Positions 51,296 to 61,692 of a stretch of 64,000 nt of DNA are shown here, piece after piece. The stretch is taken from NCBI RefSeq assembly GCF_046127645.1, contig NZ_CP175919.1, one strand, 5' to 3'. This DNA is from Clostridium_F caseinilyticum (lineage in GTDB: Bacteria > Bacillota > Clostridia > Clostridiales > Clostridiaceae). The notes under the pieces were generated by a model. That model was not told the DNA's origin, did not search any database, and worked only from the letters and a program-made list of their open reading frames with translations. Positions within the stretch are counted from its first letter, which is position 1; every line of letters begins with the position of its first letter. Made by a program: the position numbers and the translations under genes.

Positions 51296-54200
51296 TTAAT
51301 CTCCTATAATATCATCTTTCTCAGATACAGCTACTTCTTCCTTTGCCTTTTCTATTTCTTCTACTTCCAAATTTTCAAAGGCTACAGACATCATAAGCTT
51401 GATTCTGTTTAGCTGATTAACTTCACTTGCACCTGGATCATAGTCTATTGCTGCTATGTTAGTTCCTTTAAAATTCCTTTTTAATTCTTTTATCATACCT
51501 TTACCAGTAACATGATTAGGCAAGCAAGCAAATGGTTGCATACAAATAATATTTTTTGTTCCACTTTCTATTAATTCAATCATTTCTGCTGTTAAGAACC
51601 AACCTTCTCCTGTTTGGTTCCCTATAGATACTATTGGTTTTGCTAAATCTGCTAGTTCTTTTATTTCTTTTGGTGGTGAAAATCTTTTACTATTTCGTAA
51701 TGCTTCTTTCATTTCTTTTCTATAGAACTCTATTCCTTTTATTCCAATGTTATTTAATACTGCTGTTTTCTTTTTGCCAGACAAGTATCTATACACAAAG
51801 TTTTCACTATAAGCTGAATATAAGAAGAAGTCTATTAAATCTGGAACTACAGCTTCTCCACCTTCGCTTTCTATAATATCAACCACATCATTATTAGCCG
51901 TAGGATGAAATTTAACTAAAATCTCTCCAACCACTCCAATTTTAGGTTTAATTACTTTTTTAATTTCTAAAGTATCGAAATCTCTAACAATATCATTTAT
52001 ATTTTGTTTAAATTCCTTTTGTTCACCATTACTAATGCTATTTTTACACTTATTCACCCACTTTTTATAAAGTAAATTTGCTGAACCTGGTATTTTTTCA
52101 TAAGGCCTTACTTTATATAAAACTCTCATCAATAAATCGCCATAAACTAAGGCCATCATTGATTTATTTACTAAAGAAGGTGTTATTTTAAATCCTGGAT
52201 TTTTCTCTAATCCTACTACATTCAAAGATACAACAGGAACATTAGAGTATCCAGCTTCTTTTAATGCTTTTCTTAAAAAACCTATATAATTGGTAGCTCT
52301 GCATCCTCCACCAGTCTGGCTTATTATAACAGAGGTATTATCTATATCATATTTTCCTGATTTTAGCCCTTCAATAATTTGACCAACTACAATTATACTA
52401 GGGTAACAAGCATCATTATTTACATATTTTAATCCTTCATCTATAGCTTTCTTATCTACAGATGGGAGAACTTCTAAATTATATCCAGAAGCCCTAAATG
52501 CTTTTTCTATAAATTGAAAATGTATTGGTGACATTTGTGGGCATAATATTGTATGATTTTTTCTCATTTTTTTAGTGAATACTGGCCTATCTGACATAGC
52601 ATAAATTCGAGCAGGTGTAAAATTTTTCTTCTTTCTTTCATATATAGCTGCTTTTAAAGAACGTAGTCTAATTCTTACAGCACCTAAATTGCTACCTTCA
52701 TCTATTTTTATAAGAGTATATATTTTTCCATTCCTTGTTAAAATCTCTTGAACTTGGTCTGTAGTTACTGCATCTAATCCGCAACCAAAGGAATTAAGTT
52801 GAACTAATTCTAAATTATTTTCTTTAGCTACAAAACTAGCTGCAGCATATAGCCTTGAATGATATACCCATTGATCTACAACTCTTAGCGGTCTTTCAAC
52901 GTTTCCTAAATGAGCTATAGAATCTTCTGTTAAAACGGCCATATCTAAAGATGTAATTATATTAGTTATGCCATGATTAATTTCTGGATCTATATGATAA
53001 GGTCTACCGGATAATACTATTCCTTTTTTACCCGTTCTTTTTAAATAGTCTATTACTTCTTCTCCCTTTTTTCTTATATCTAATTTTACTTTTTTATCTT
53101 CTTCATAAGCAGCTTCCACTGCTCTTTTTATATCATAAAGACTTATATTAAAATCAGCTTTAAATTCTTCATAAAGTCTTTTAGATAACTTCTTTTTATT
53201 ATCTAAGGAAAGAAATGGATTCATATATCTTATATTTTTTTCCCTAATTATATCCATATTATTCTTTATAACTTCTGAATAAGAAATTACCATAGGACAA
53301 TTATAGTGATTGTTAGCTTCTTTTTGTTCTTTTTGTTCAAAAGCTACAGCAGGATAAAATATAAAGTTTATTCCCCTATCTACAAGACTTTTGATATGCC
53401 CATGAACTATTTTAGCTGGATAACAAGCTGATTCTGAAGGAATAGTATCTATCCCTAAATCATATATTCTTTTACTAGATCTTGGAGACAATTCTACTCT
53501 AAATCCTAATTTTGTAAAAAATGTAAACCAGAACGGATAGTTTTCATACATATTTAAAACCCTTGGTATTCCTACTACTCCTCTTTTAACTTCTTCTTTT
53601 TTTAATGGAATATAATTAAATATCCTTTTATATTTATATTCATACAAATCTGGAACTTTATTTTCTATTTTTTCTTTTCCTTCTCCTCTTTCACATCTAT
53701 TACCTGATACAAATTGTGTACCATCAGAAAATTTATTAATAGTTAAAAGACAATTATTTTGGCATTTGCCACATCTTTTCATTTCTGTTTCTACAGAAAA
53801 CTTCTCCAATTGCTCAGTTGTAGCTAATGTACTTTTATATCCTTCTTCGTATCTTTCTTTAGCTATAAGTGCAGCTCCAAAAGCTCCCATAAGTCCTGCT
53901 ATATTCGGTCTTATTGCTTCTCTTTGTGATATAAGTTCAAAAGCTCTTAAAACTGCTTCATTATAAAATGTTCCTCCTTGGACTATTATTTTCTTTCCCA
54001 TTTCCTTAGGATTTCTTATTTTTATTACTTTTAAAAGAGCATTCTTTATTACTGAATAAGAAAGTCCTGCTGATATATCTCCTATAGTAGCGCCTTCCTT
54101 TTGAGCTTGTTTAACTTTAGAATTCATAAATACAGTACATCTTGATCCTAAATCTACTGGATTTTTAGATGTTAATGCCTCTTTAGAAAAATCTTCTACA

Positions 54201-55588
54201 CTCATTTTTAAAGAATGAGCAAAGGTTTCTATAAAAGATCCGCACCCTGATGAACAAGCTTCATTAAGCATAATGCTTTCTATAATACCATCTTTTATAA
54301 TTAAACATTTCATATCTTGTCCACCGATATCTAAAATAAAATCTACTCCAGGACTAAAAAATTCTGCTGCTTTATAATGGGATATAGTTTCAACCTCTCC
54401 AATATCTACATTTAATGCAGCCTTTATTAACTTTTCTCCATAACCTGTAACTACAGAATTTAAAATCTGAGTTTCTTTAGGCAACTTTGAATATAAATCT
54501 TTAAGTATCCTTATTACAGATTTTAAAGGGTTCCCTTCATTACTTCCATAACTTGAGAATAATAATTCCCCTTGTTCATCTATAAGAGTAACCTTAGTAG
54601 TAGTGGAACCTGCATCTATTCCTAAATAACAATTTCCTTTAAAATCCTGTAAGCTTTTTTCAACTGCTTTATGTTTTTCATGTCTATTTTTAAACTTAAT
54701 ATATTCTTCTTCATCAACAAATAACGGTCTTAATGTTGCTACAGATTCTAACTTAATATTCTCTAATTCATTTAATTTATCTAATAAATATTGTAATGTA
54801 ACTATTTTATTATCCTTTTCAGTTAAAGCAGCTCCCATAGCAACAAATAGTTGAGAATTTTCCGGGAAAATAACCTGATCCTCATTTAACTTTAATGTTT
54901 CTATAAATCTTTTTCTAAGTTCAGATAAAAAATAAAGAGGTCCTCCTAAAAAAGCTACATTCCCCTTTATAGTTTTACCACAAGCAAGTCCCCCTATAGT
55001 TTGATTAACTACTGCTTGAAAAATAGAAGCAGCTATGTCTTCCTTTGTAGCTCCTTCATTAATCAATGGTTGTACATCTGTTTTAGCAAAAACTCCGCAT
55101 CTTGCTGCTATAGGATGTATAACTTTATAATTTTTTGCAAGTTCATTTAATCCTTGTGCATCTGTTTGTAAAAGAGAAGCCATTTGATCTATAAATGCAC
55201 CAGTTCCTCCAGCACATGTTCCATTCATTCTTTGATCTATTCCATCATCAAAGAAGGTAATTTTAGCATCTTCTCCTCCTAGTTCTATAGCTACATCCGT
55301 ATTTGCAGCAAATTTTTTTATAGTATTTGTACAAGCTACAACTTCCTGTATAAAAGGTATGTCGAACCACTTTGACACAGAAAGGCCACCAGAACCTGTG
55401 ACCATAATACTTACACTATAACCCTTAAATTTATTAAAAGTATTTTTTATTAATTTACCTATTGTATTTTTTATATCAGAAAAGTGCCTTTCATAAACAC
55501 TATATAATATGTTGTAATTTTTATCTAATATAACTATTTTTATAGTTGTTGAGCCCACATCTAAGCCCATTCTTAGTATTTCTTTCAT
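51296..55588 (-). CDS. Acyl-CoA dehydratase activase-like protein (BadF/BcrA + DUF2229)
   Basis: A 1430-residue cytosolic protein. Two ASKHA ATPase domains: about 5-262 (LDVGSTTIKIVIL; GGEDAKI; cysteine in NGTCAGGTGAFIDQM) and about 322-590 (GIDAGSTTTKVTLI; GGQDMKCLII; EACSSGCGSFIETF). The cysteines in the helix-cluster-helix positions would hold a [4Fe-4S] cluster between subunits. A CGKCQNNC segment (about 638) and a DUF2229 domain (about 665-880) follow, then a dehydratase-subunit-like region (about 1000-1420; QTGGGCRATNYIGFLRKAL). The family resembles activators of 2-hydroxyacyl-CoA dehydratases. The true substrate of the single-chain clostridial form is unknown. Confidence 0.88.
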   Translation of the reverse strand: MKEILRMGLDVGSTTIKIVILDKNYNILYSVYERHFSDIKNTIGKLIKNTFNKFKGYSVSIMVTGSGGLSVSKWFDIPFIQEVVACTNTIKKFAANTDVAIELGGEDAKITFFDDGIDQRMNGTCAGGTGAFIDQMASLLQTDAQGLNELAKNYKVIHPIAARCGVFAKTDVQPLINEGATKEDIAASIFQAVVNQTIGGLACGKTIKGNVAFLGGPLYFLSELRKRFIETLKLNEDQVIFPENSQLFVAMGAALTEKDNKIVTLQYLLDKLNELENIKLESVATLRPLFVDEEEYIKFKNRHEKHKAVEKSLQDFKGNCYLGIDAGSTTTKVTLIDEQGELLFSSYGSNEGNPLKSVIRILKDLYSKLPKETQILNSVVTGYGEKLIKAALNVDIGEVETISHYKAAEFFSPGVDFILDIGGQDMKCLIIKDGIIESIMLNEACSSGCGSFIETFAHSLKMSVEDFSKEALTSKNPVDLGSRCTVFMNSKVKQAQKEGATIGDISAGLSYSVIKNALLKVIKIRNPKEMGKKIIVQGGTFYNEAVLRAFELISQREAIRPNIAGLMGAFGAALIAKERYEEGYKSTLATTEQLEKFSVETEMKRCGKCQNNCLLTINKFSDGTQFVSGNRCERGEGKEKIENKVPDLYEYKYKRIFNYIPLKKEEVKRGVVGIPRVLNMYENYPFWFTFFTKLGFRVELSPRSSKRIYDLGIDTIPSESACYPAKIVHGHIKSLVDRGINFIFYPAVAFEQKEQKEANNHYNCPMVISYSEVIKNNMDIIREKNIRYMNPFLSLDNKKKLSKRLYEEFKADFNISLYDIKRAVEAAYEEDKKVKLDIRKKGEEVIDYLKRTGKKGIVLSGRPYHIDPEINHGITNIITSLDMAVLTEDSIAHLGNVERPLRVVDQWVYHSRLYAAASFVAKENNLELVQLNSFGCGLDAVTTDQVQEILTRNGKIYTLIKIDEGSNLGAVRIRLRSLKAAIYERKKKNFTPARIYAMSDRPVFTKKMRKNHTILCPQMSPIHFQFIEKAFRASGYNLEVLPSVDKKAIDEGLKYVNNDACYPSIIVVGQIIEGLKSGKYDIDNTSVIISQTGGGCRATNYIGFLRKALKEAGYSNVPVVSLNVVGLEKNPGFKITPSLVNKSMMALVYGDLLMRVLYKVRPYEKIPGSANLLYKKWVNKCKNSISNGEQKEFKQNINDIVRDFDTLEIKKVIKPKIGVVGEILVKFHPTANNDVVDIIESEGGEAVVPDLIDFFLYSAYSENFVYRYLSGKKKTAVLNNIGIKGIEFYRKEMKEALRNSKRFSPPKEIKELADLAKPIVSIGNQTGEGWFLTAEMIELIESGTKNIICMQPFACLPNHVTGKGMIKELKRNFKGTNIAAIDYDPGASEVNQLNRIKLMMSVAFENLEVEEIEKAKEEVAVSEKDDIIGD

Positions 55589-55975
55589 ATATAATCACCT
55601 TTTTACATTAAATATTAAAACAACGAAATAAGTTTATAAATATTTTAACTTAATAAAAAATATATTGCTAGCTTCATATTAACTATGCATATTATATACT
55701 TTTAATAACCATTATTCAACTAAACATTATGTGATAGAATATACCTTTTCCCAATTATTACAAGTGGCTTTGCATAATATTATTCTTTGCTATATCCATT
55801 ATTTCATTTATGTTTTTTATAATAACACTTAATCATTATAATATCTATAACCTAAAATTATTAAATTCTTATTATAGGTCTATGCTTAATTCCATTTATT
55901 AATAACATTTATTATAACTTGTTCATATAATAAATCAAGATAAAGCTTACTTTCTAACAATTAGGAGATGATAAC
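55589..55975. other. Divergent intergenic region, nothing specific
   Basis: A 387-bp AT-rich gap between the dehydratase activase gene (minus) and the ABC ATPase (plus). TAGGAGA lies before the ATPase start. No stable stem, riboswitch or open frame could be supported. Confidence 0.5.
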
Positions 55976-56737
55976 ATGGATAAAGTAATAGTTGAAAATA
56001 TTTTTATGAACTACCATTCTTTAAAAGGAAGCACACCTGCCTTAAAAGATATTTCTTTTTCTATTAAAGAGGGTGAATTTGTTAGTATAGTCGGTCCTTC
56101 TGGTTGTGGGAAATCAACTCTTTTAAATATAATAGCTGGCCTTATTCCTCAATCTAGCGGTGACATATATATAGATGGCGAAAAACAAAAATCTATTTCT
56201 CCTAAAATAGGTTATATGTTTCAAAAAGATCACTTATTTAATTGGTTAACAGTACTAGATAACATAACCCTTGGGTTAAAAATACAACATAAATTAAATA
56301 GTGAAAGAAAAGACACTATAGAAAAACTTCTAAAAGATTATGGATTGCTAGATTTTAAAGATCATCATCCTGATGAATTATCTGGTGGTATGAGACAAAA
56401 AGTTGCTTTAATTAGAACTCTAGCTCTTAATCCTGAAGTTCTTCTTTTAGATGAACCTTTTTCAGCTTTAGACTATCAAACCAGGTTAAACATTAGTGAT
56501 GAAATATACAATATAATAAAAAAAGAAGGTAAAACAGCTATAATGGTAACCCATGATATATCTGAAGCTGTTGCTATGTCAGATAGAATACTTGTATTAT
56601 CTAAAAGACCGGCAAAACTAAAAAGAGATATCTCTATTAATCTTTCAACAAAATGCAGTTCTCCTTTAAAATGTAGAGAAGCTCCAGAATTTAGAGTTTA
56701 TTTTAATGATATATGGAAGGAGCTGAATGACATATGA
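55976..56737 (+). CDS. ABC transporter ATP-binding protein, NitT/TauT family
   Basis: A 253-residue ATPase of the SsuB/TauB class. Walker A GPSGCGKSTLLN (about 40-51), Q-loop IGYMFQKDHLFNWLTVLDN (about 83-101), signature LSGGMRQKVALIRTLAL (about 136-152), Walker B VLLLDEPFSALD (about 157-168), switch His VTHDISEA. It overlaps the permease gene by 4 bp (ATGA), so the two are coupled. Probable partner of the binding protein at 49945. Confidence 0.93.
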   Translation: MDKVIVENIFMNYHSLKGSTPALKDISFSIKEGEFVSIVGPSGCGKSTLLNIIAGLIPQSSGDIYIDGEKQKSISPKIGYMFQKDHLFNWLTVLDNITLGLKIQHKLNSERKDTIEKLLKDYGLLDFKDHHPDELSGGMRQKVALIRTLALNPEVLLLDEPFSALDYQTRLNISDEIYNIIKKEGKTAIMVTHDISEAVAMSDRILVLSKRPAKLKRDISINLSTKCSSPLKCREAPEFRVYFNDIWKELNDI

Positions 56738-57537
56738 TAGATGAAAAAAAAGAACAAGAGCTATATATAAAAAAAGTAAATAGCAGAAAAAATAAGATAA
56801 TAATAACAAGACTTATAATATTAATAGCTATTTTTGTATTATGGGAAATAGCTGGTAATCTAGGTTGGATAGATCCCTTCTTAACTAGTACTCCATCTAG
56901 AATGTGGAAAAGCTTAGTAAAAGTCTATAGTGAAGGTACATTATTTAAACACATATGGATAACCTGTTATGAAACTATTCTAGGTTTTATTTATGGAACA
57001 TTATTAGGAACTTTTGTAGCTATACTTCTTTGGTGGTCAGATTTTGCTTGTAAAGTTTTAGATCCTTACATTGTAGTATTAAATGCACTACCTAAAGTAG
57101 CATTAGCTCCTATTATAATTTTTTGGGTTGGTAATGGCACAAATGCTATAATAATGATAGCTCTCTTAATTTCTATCGTTGTAACTATAATTTCTGTACT
57201 AAATGGATTTAAAGAAGTTGACAAAGATAAAATAAGACTGATGAAAACTTTTGGTGCTACTAAATGGCAAATACTAATTCATTTAATAATACCTGCTACA
57301 GTTCCAACTCTAATCTCTACATTAAAAATTAATGTAGGTTTATCTTGGGTAGGGGTTATAATGGGAGAATTTTTAGTGGCAAAAGAAGGATTAGGATTTT
57401 TAATTATTTACGGAGGACAAATATCTCAATTGGATATGGTAATGTTTAGTATAATAATATTAGCCATTTTAGCCTATTTAATGTATGCAATAGTAGAGTT
57501 TTTAGAAAAAAGAATATCTTTAAAAATTAAACATTAA
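56734..57537 (+). CDS. ABC transporter permease, NitT/TauT family
   Basis: A 267-residue permease with six helices, the family N-terminal motif GNLGWIDPFLTSTPSRMWKSL (about 42-62) and the EAA loop KIRLMKTFGATKWQILIHLIIPAT (about 165-188). Start overlaps the ATPase stop. Completes the importer whose binding protein is encoded 5 kb upstream. Confidence 0.92.
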   Translation: MIDEKKEQELYIKKVNSRKNKIIITRLIILIAIFVLWEIAGNLGWIDPFLTSTPSRMWKSLVKVYSEGTLFKHIWITCYETILGFIYGTLLGTFVAILLWWSDFACKVLDPYIVVLNALPKVALAPIIIFWVGNGTNAIIMIALLISIVVTIISVLNGFKEVDKDKIRLMKTFGATKWQILIHLIIPATVPTLISTLKINVGLSWVGVIMGEFLVAKEGLGFLIIYGGQISQLDMVMFSIIILAILAYLMYAIVEFLEKRISLKIKH

Positions 57538-57679
57538 AAATAATTTATTATTTCAATAAATCTATTTAGAAATTTTTTCTGAATAGATTTATTTTATTTG
57601 CATAAAAATAACATAAATGGATATTATAATAATACACCTAAGGTTCAAGCATAACTCAGTAAACACAAGGAGGATACAT

Positions 57680-58027
57680 ATGAGTTACTTTAATAAAGCT
57701 AACAGTTATTATAATACTAAAGATTACGAAAAAGCAATAGATCTATATAAAAAAGCAGCAGAAATTAAAGAAAATGAAGCTTCATCTTTATACAACGCTT
57801 CTGTTTGCTTTATAAAATTAAAACAATATGAAAAAGCCATTCCTTTATTAAAAAGAGCTATAACATTAAAAAAAGATAGTAAATATTTTTTCAATTTAGG
57901 CTATTGTCATGCTATGTTAAAAAACAACAAAAAAGCTCTAGTTTACTTTAATACAGCTTGGGCTTTAAATCATAAAGATGAAGATTGTGAAAAAGCTATT
58001 AATATTATAGTTAAAAATTTAAAATAA
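57680..58027 (+). CDS. Tetratricopeptide repeat protein
   Basis: A 115-residue protein with three TPR units: FNKANSYYNTKDYEKAIDLYKKAAEI, SLYNASVCFIKLKQYEKAIPLLKRAITL and YFFNLGYCHAMLKNNKKALVYFNTAWAL. It is soluble, with no signal peptide, and presumably mediates protein-protein contacts; the partner is unknown. AAGGAGG lies before the ATG at 57680; the frame is open 21 codons further upstream without a ribosome site. Confidence 0.85.
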   Translation: MSYFNKANSYYNTKDYEKAIDLYKKAAEIKENEASSLYNASVCFIKLKQYEKAIPLLKRAITLKKDSKYFFNLGYCHAMLKNNKKALVYFNTAWALNHKDEDCEKAINIIVKNLK

Positions 58028-58099
58028 TATAAATCCCCCTTAAATGTGAATATAAAATTAATTAATTTAATTATTTTAACTATAATATAAAATATAAAG

Positions 58100-58140
58100 A
58101 GTGCTAGTAACTTTTATATAAAAGTTACTAGCACTTTTTT
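58100..58140 (+). terminator. Bidirectional terminator
   Basis: AGTGCTAGTAACTTTTAT (58100-58117) pairs perfectly with its inverted copy (58118-58135), followed by TTTTT on the plus strand. It ends the TPR transcript, and its other side serves the transglutaminase gene arriving from the minus strand. Confidence 0.9.
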
Positions 58141-59317
58141 ACCATTCTCCTGCAATTTGAGATTTTCTATGATCTATATCAAACCTTTTGGTGTCAAAAT
58201 AGTTTCCACCTTTATAAAAAGTTGTATCTACATTGATCCATCTTCCTTCTTCAGGTATATATACCTGATTCCATGCATGACTTACCCAGCTTACACCATT
58301 AAATCCTTCTCCTGTAACTAATCTTACTTTTATATCATTTGCTCTGCACATAGCTATAAATAAACATGAATAATCAAAGCAAATTCCACTTTTACTATTA
58401 AATGTTGGAATAGCTCCAGATTTTACTTTAAAATTATCTTCTAAAACTTTTTTAGCTTTATCATGATCATAAGATATATTAGTGCCAATCCAATCATATA
58501 TTATTCTTGCTTTTCCTTTTGATGTAGCATCTTGTGCTGCCAAATGCCTTGCAAAATTATTTATTTCTTTATTAGATTTTATTCCATCTTCTAATGTTAC
58601 TCCATTATAATAGACAATAGTTTTTTTATCTTTAAAAGCATTGTTATTTTGTGATGAATTTTTTCCTACCTCTTCTTTTACTACTATCTTAAAAGAATTA
58701 TTTATTATATTAGGTAACTTTTTAGCTATTTTAGAATTTGTAACTGGTATTATCGCTTGCTTACATATATCATTATAAATTTTAGATGATTGAAGATACT
58801 TGTTTAAAGTATCGTTTTTAATAAATATAGAAAATACATTTAACACAAAAGCTATTATAAGTACATAACATATAGATTTTGGTATGTTAAATAAAGCTCC
58901 AAATATTCTTTTAAATATATTTCCCTTATATCTTAAAATATCTTCTAATTTGTCTAGTATAGGATATATTGTTATAGAATTTAAAAGATCTAATATTAGA
59001 GATATTATTTTATAAATTATAAATATTATTAAAGGCGTTAATACTACATATACCATAAAAAAATTATTATTCACATATTTTATTATATTTTTAGGTATTC
59101 TTTCATATATATCTTTATAAATTCCTGCATTATGTTCTATAAATATTTTTTTACTATAATATATGCCTAAAAATATAGAAATAACAAAAGATATAGTTTT
59201 ATTTATATCTTCTATATCTAATTTTAAATTTGGAGAGGAAAACTTTGAAAGAAAGCCTTTTAAGATAGGGAAAAAAAACACTGCAGCTAATATCAAAGTA
59301 ACTGGATTTGTTTTCAT
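58139..59317 (-). CDS. Membrane protein with transglutaminase-like domain
   Basis: About 392 residues: four or five hydrophobic helices in the first 170 residues, a Lys/Asn-rich linker, then a transglutaminase-core domain (about 255-390) with the catalytic triad visible as Cys in KSGICFDYSCLF, His in SHAWNQVYI and Asp in WINVDTTFY. Such clostridial proteins are thought to act outside the membrane on cell-wall or surface proteins, as transglutaminase or protease; no substrate is known. Start uncertain: AGAGG lies 12 bases before the ATG at 59317, and GTG 59326 or TTG 59329 are closer alternatives. Confidence 0.8.
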   Translation of the reverse strand: MKTNPVTLILAAVFFFPILKGFLSKFSSPNLKLDIEDINKTISFVISIFLGIYYSKKIFIEHNAGIYKDIYERIPKNIIKYVNNNFFMVYVVLTPLIIFIIYKIISLILDLLNSITIYPILDKLEDILRYKGNIFKRIFGALFNIPKSICYVLIIAFVLNVFSIFIKNDTLNKYLQSSKIYNDICKQAIIPVTNSKIAKKLPNIINNSFKIVVKEEVGKNSSQNNNAFKDKKTIVYYNGVTLEDGIKSNKEINNFARHLAAQDATSKGKARIIYDWIGTNISYDHDKAKKVLEDNFKVKSGAIPTFNSKSGICFDYSCLFIAMCRANDIKVRLVTGEGFNGVSWVSHAWNQVYIPEEGRWINVDTTFYKGGNYFDTKRFDIDHRKSQIAGEW

Positions 59318-59341
59318 ATATAACACCAACCTCTTATTTCT

Positions 59342-60274
59342 TTATTCTATATTATACAAAATACCATTTATACTTCTTTTTACTTCTTCAAAGTTAAATC
59401 CCCTTCTCAACAAATAACTACTCAATCTTCTATAAATTTTATTTCTATCATTTTCTGATTTTATTATAATATCATATCTTTTTCTAGCAAGTGCATCAAT
59501 ATTATCCTTAGAATTATTATTTTCATTCTCACAATGGGAATTTTTATAAAATTTATTTAAACTTTTATCATTATATTCTAAATTATTATTTAATTTTATA
59601 TCTTTATCATCTAAGTACATATTATCATTGTCTATTTGTAATAAATTATTACATTTAATCTCATTTATTATCCACTCAGCAATATTAGAATTATATCCTT
59701 TTGATATAATATATGACCATATTTTCTTGTATATTTTAAATTTATCTTTTTCCCTTGATATCATAATTTTATATTTTTTTTTCGCTAATTTATAAGCTAT
59801 TTTTTTTTCTTTTTCCTCATCTATATTATTTATCTTTTCAATTAATAAGCTTTCCTTTATCCCTTTATTTAAAAGAGCATATTTTATTTTGTTTCTCCCA
59901 TAAATATTTAATTTTTCTCTTATATACATATCACAATATTTATCATCATTTATAAAATTATACTCTTTCAAAAAATTAACAACACTATTTATAGTATCTT
60001 CCTCATATTCCTTTGAATATAATTTTTCTTTAACTTGGCTCTCTGTCTTTAAAGATTTTTCTATATATTTTAACGCATAATTCTTTGCCTTTATATAATT
60101 ATCCTCTTTAATTATATTATTAAGATCATTTTCATCTATATCCTTACCTTTTTTAAGATTATGATAGTATATTAATTCTGAACTACAAGCAAATTTAAAT
60201 TCTTCATTTATATAAATATTTACCCTATCTTTGTTCCTTTTTTGCATTTCTATTTTAGTTATAATATTTGACAT
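59342..60274 (-). CDS. recX: Regulatory protein RecX, long variant
   Basis: A 310-residue RecX-family protein that should modulate RecA filaments. Three-helix repeats are visible (about 55-105 YIEKSLKTESQVKEKLYSKEYEEDTINSVV; NKIKYALLNKGIKESLL; KIYKKIWSYIISKGYNSNIAEWIINEI; and a final KIYRRLSSYLLRRGFNFEEVKRSIN). An Asn/Asp-rich insert (about 215-255, LDDKDIKLNNNLEYNDKSLN) separates the last repeat and makes the protein about 100 residues longer than minimal RecX. Located next to the M16 peptidase gene, 22 bp away. Confidence 0.88.
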   Translation of the reverse strand: MSNIITKIEMQKRNKDRVNIYINEEFKFACSSELIYYHNLKKGKDIDENDLNNIIKEDNYIKAKNYALKYIEKSLKTESQVKEKLYSKEYEEDTINSVVNFLKEYNFINDDKYCDMYIREKLNIYGRNKIKYALLNKGIKESLLIEKINNIDEEKEKKIAYKLAKKKYKIMISREKDKFKIYKKIWSYIISKGYNSNIAEWIINEIKCNNLLQIDNDNMYLDDKDIKLNNNLEYNDKSLNKFYKNSHCENENNNSKDNIDALARKRYDIIIKSENDRNKIYRRLSSYLLRRGFNFEEVKRSINGILYNIE

Positions 60275-60295
60275 ATTTTTACGCTCCTAAAACAG

Positions 60296-61525
60296 TTATT
60301 GATTTAAAAGTATGTGTATTGTAGGTTTATTTAATACTTTATTAGCTACATTATATATATCTTCTTCTTTTATTCCATCTAAATCCTTCATATCTTCATA
60401 AAATTGAAAAATATTTTCCTTATCTATTATTTGATGAAAAGCATAATTCCCTATATCAGTTACATCTTCTAAAGTAAATGCAATGGCCGTTTTTAGTATC
60501 TTCTTCATTAGATTTATAGTATTATCATCAAAGCCTACATTTCCTTTTTTTATACTTTCTATACAGTTATTTATTACATTTAAAGTTTCATCTACATTTT
60601 CTCTGCCTACTGAAGTATATACATATAATGTTTTTACATGAGGTGATAAATCTAAATCTGTATATACATCATATGCAAATCCTCTCTTTTCTCTAAGTTC
60701 CCTAAATAGTATAGAATTTCCACTTTCACCTAATCTATGACTTAATATTGTAAGGGCTAGTTCCTCTTTTTTACTCAAACCATGTAGTGTAAATAAATAC
60801 ACCACTGTACTTTGTTCTACATTATTTTTATAAGAAATTTTTTTCAAGAATCTATTTTTTTCCTCTAATACCTTTTCTCTTTTAAATTCTTTCCATAACC
60901 AATCTTTAAAATACTTTTCTACAATACTCACTACATAATTATGTGGAAAATCTGAAACTATAGATATAAAACAATTATTAGGTACATAATATCTTTCATA
61001 AAATTCTATAAGATTATTCCTAGTAAAAGATTTTACTATTTTCTCATTTCCTAACGTATCATATTTTAATGGACTTTTATCAAAAGCTGTCTCATTTGCT
61101 TTTTTAAAGGAATAATCCTCTAAATCATCCTTACTACCTCTTATTTCTGATAAAACTACTTCTCTTTCCCTTTCTATTTCTTCTTGGGGAAATATTGAGT
61201 TTTGAAACATATCTCCTAAAATTTCTACAGATTTTTCTAATTCTTCTTGTAAAACAGTTATACTACATACTGTAGAATTACTATCCGTATATGCATTATA
61301 TTCTCCACCTAAATTTTCTAATTCTCTATTTAAAGTCTCATTATCTCTATATTTAGTTCCTTTAAAAAGCATGTGTTCTATAAAATGACTTATCCCCTTT
61401 TCTTTTTCATTTTCATATATAGAACCTATCTTTATTCCTGCATGAATAGCAGCTATTTGGGTATCTTTTTTTATAGTAACCAAAGTTATACCATTTTTTA
61501 ATATAGTTTTTTTAGCATCATACAT
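60296..61525 (-). CDS. M16-family zinc metallopeptidase
   Basis: A 409-residue protease of the processing-peptidase (YmxG/MlpA) type. The inverted zinc motif HFIEH is at residues 47-51, and the distal Glu region follows about 75 residues later (EREREVVLSEI, about 119-129). The second half (about 200-400) is the inactive homologous domain with LREKRGFAYDVYTDLD. It is cytosolic, with no signal peptide. First gene of the pair with recX; divergent from queT. Confidence 0.92.
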   Translation of the reverse strand: MYDAKKTILKNGITLVTIKKDTQIAAIHAGIKIGSIYENEKEKGISHFIEHMLFKGTKYRDNETLNRELENLGGEYNAYTDSNSTVCSITVLQEELEKSVEILGDMFQNSIFPQEEIEREREVVLSEIRGSKDDLEDYSFKKANETAFDKSPLKYDTLGNEKIVKSFTRNNLIEFYERYYVPNNCFISIVSDFPHNYVVSIVEKYFKDWLWKEFKREKVLEEKNRFLKKISYKNNVEQSTVVYLFTLHGLSKKEELALTILSHRLGESGNSILFRELREKRGFAYDVYTDLDLSPHVKTLYVYTSVGRENVDETLNVINNCIESIKKGNVGFDDNTINLMKKILKTAIAFTLEDVTDIGNYAFHQIIDKENIFQFYEDMKDLDGIKEEDIYNVANKVLNKPTIHILLNQ

Positions 61526-61612
61526 TTACATCACCTTTTTAAATTACATATTTACACTATTATAGTTTATAAATATAGACCTGTACATAGTTTAAGCAAA
61601 GTATTTATATAA

Positions 61613-61668
61613 TTGACTATATTAGTCAAAAGTATTAAACTATATAGGTGCTAGGGTATATAGTTTAA
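61613..61668. promoter_or_regulatory. Two inverted repeats between the M16 peptidase gene and queT
   Basis: TTGACT-N5-AGTCAA (61613-61629) and TTAAACTATATA-N10-TATATAGTTTAA (61635-61668, 12-bp perfect arms) lie in the divergent promoter region, upstream of the preQ1 riboswitch. They are compatible with operators for one of the two genes or with an upstream terminator-like stem. No T run follows. Confidence 0.45.
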
Positions 61669-61692
61669 TTTGAAATTTATTATATACAATAT

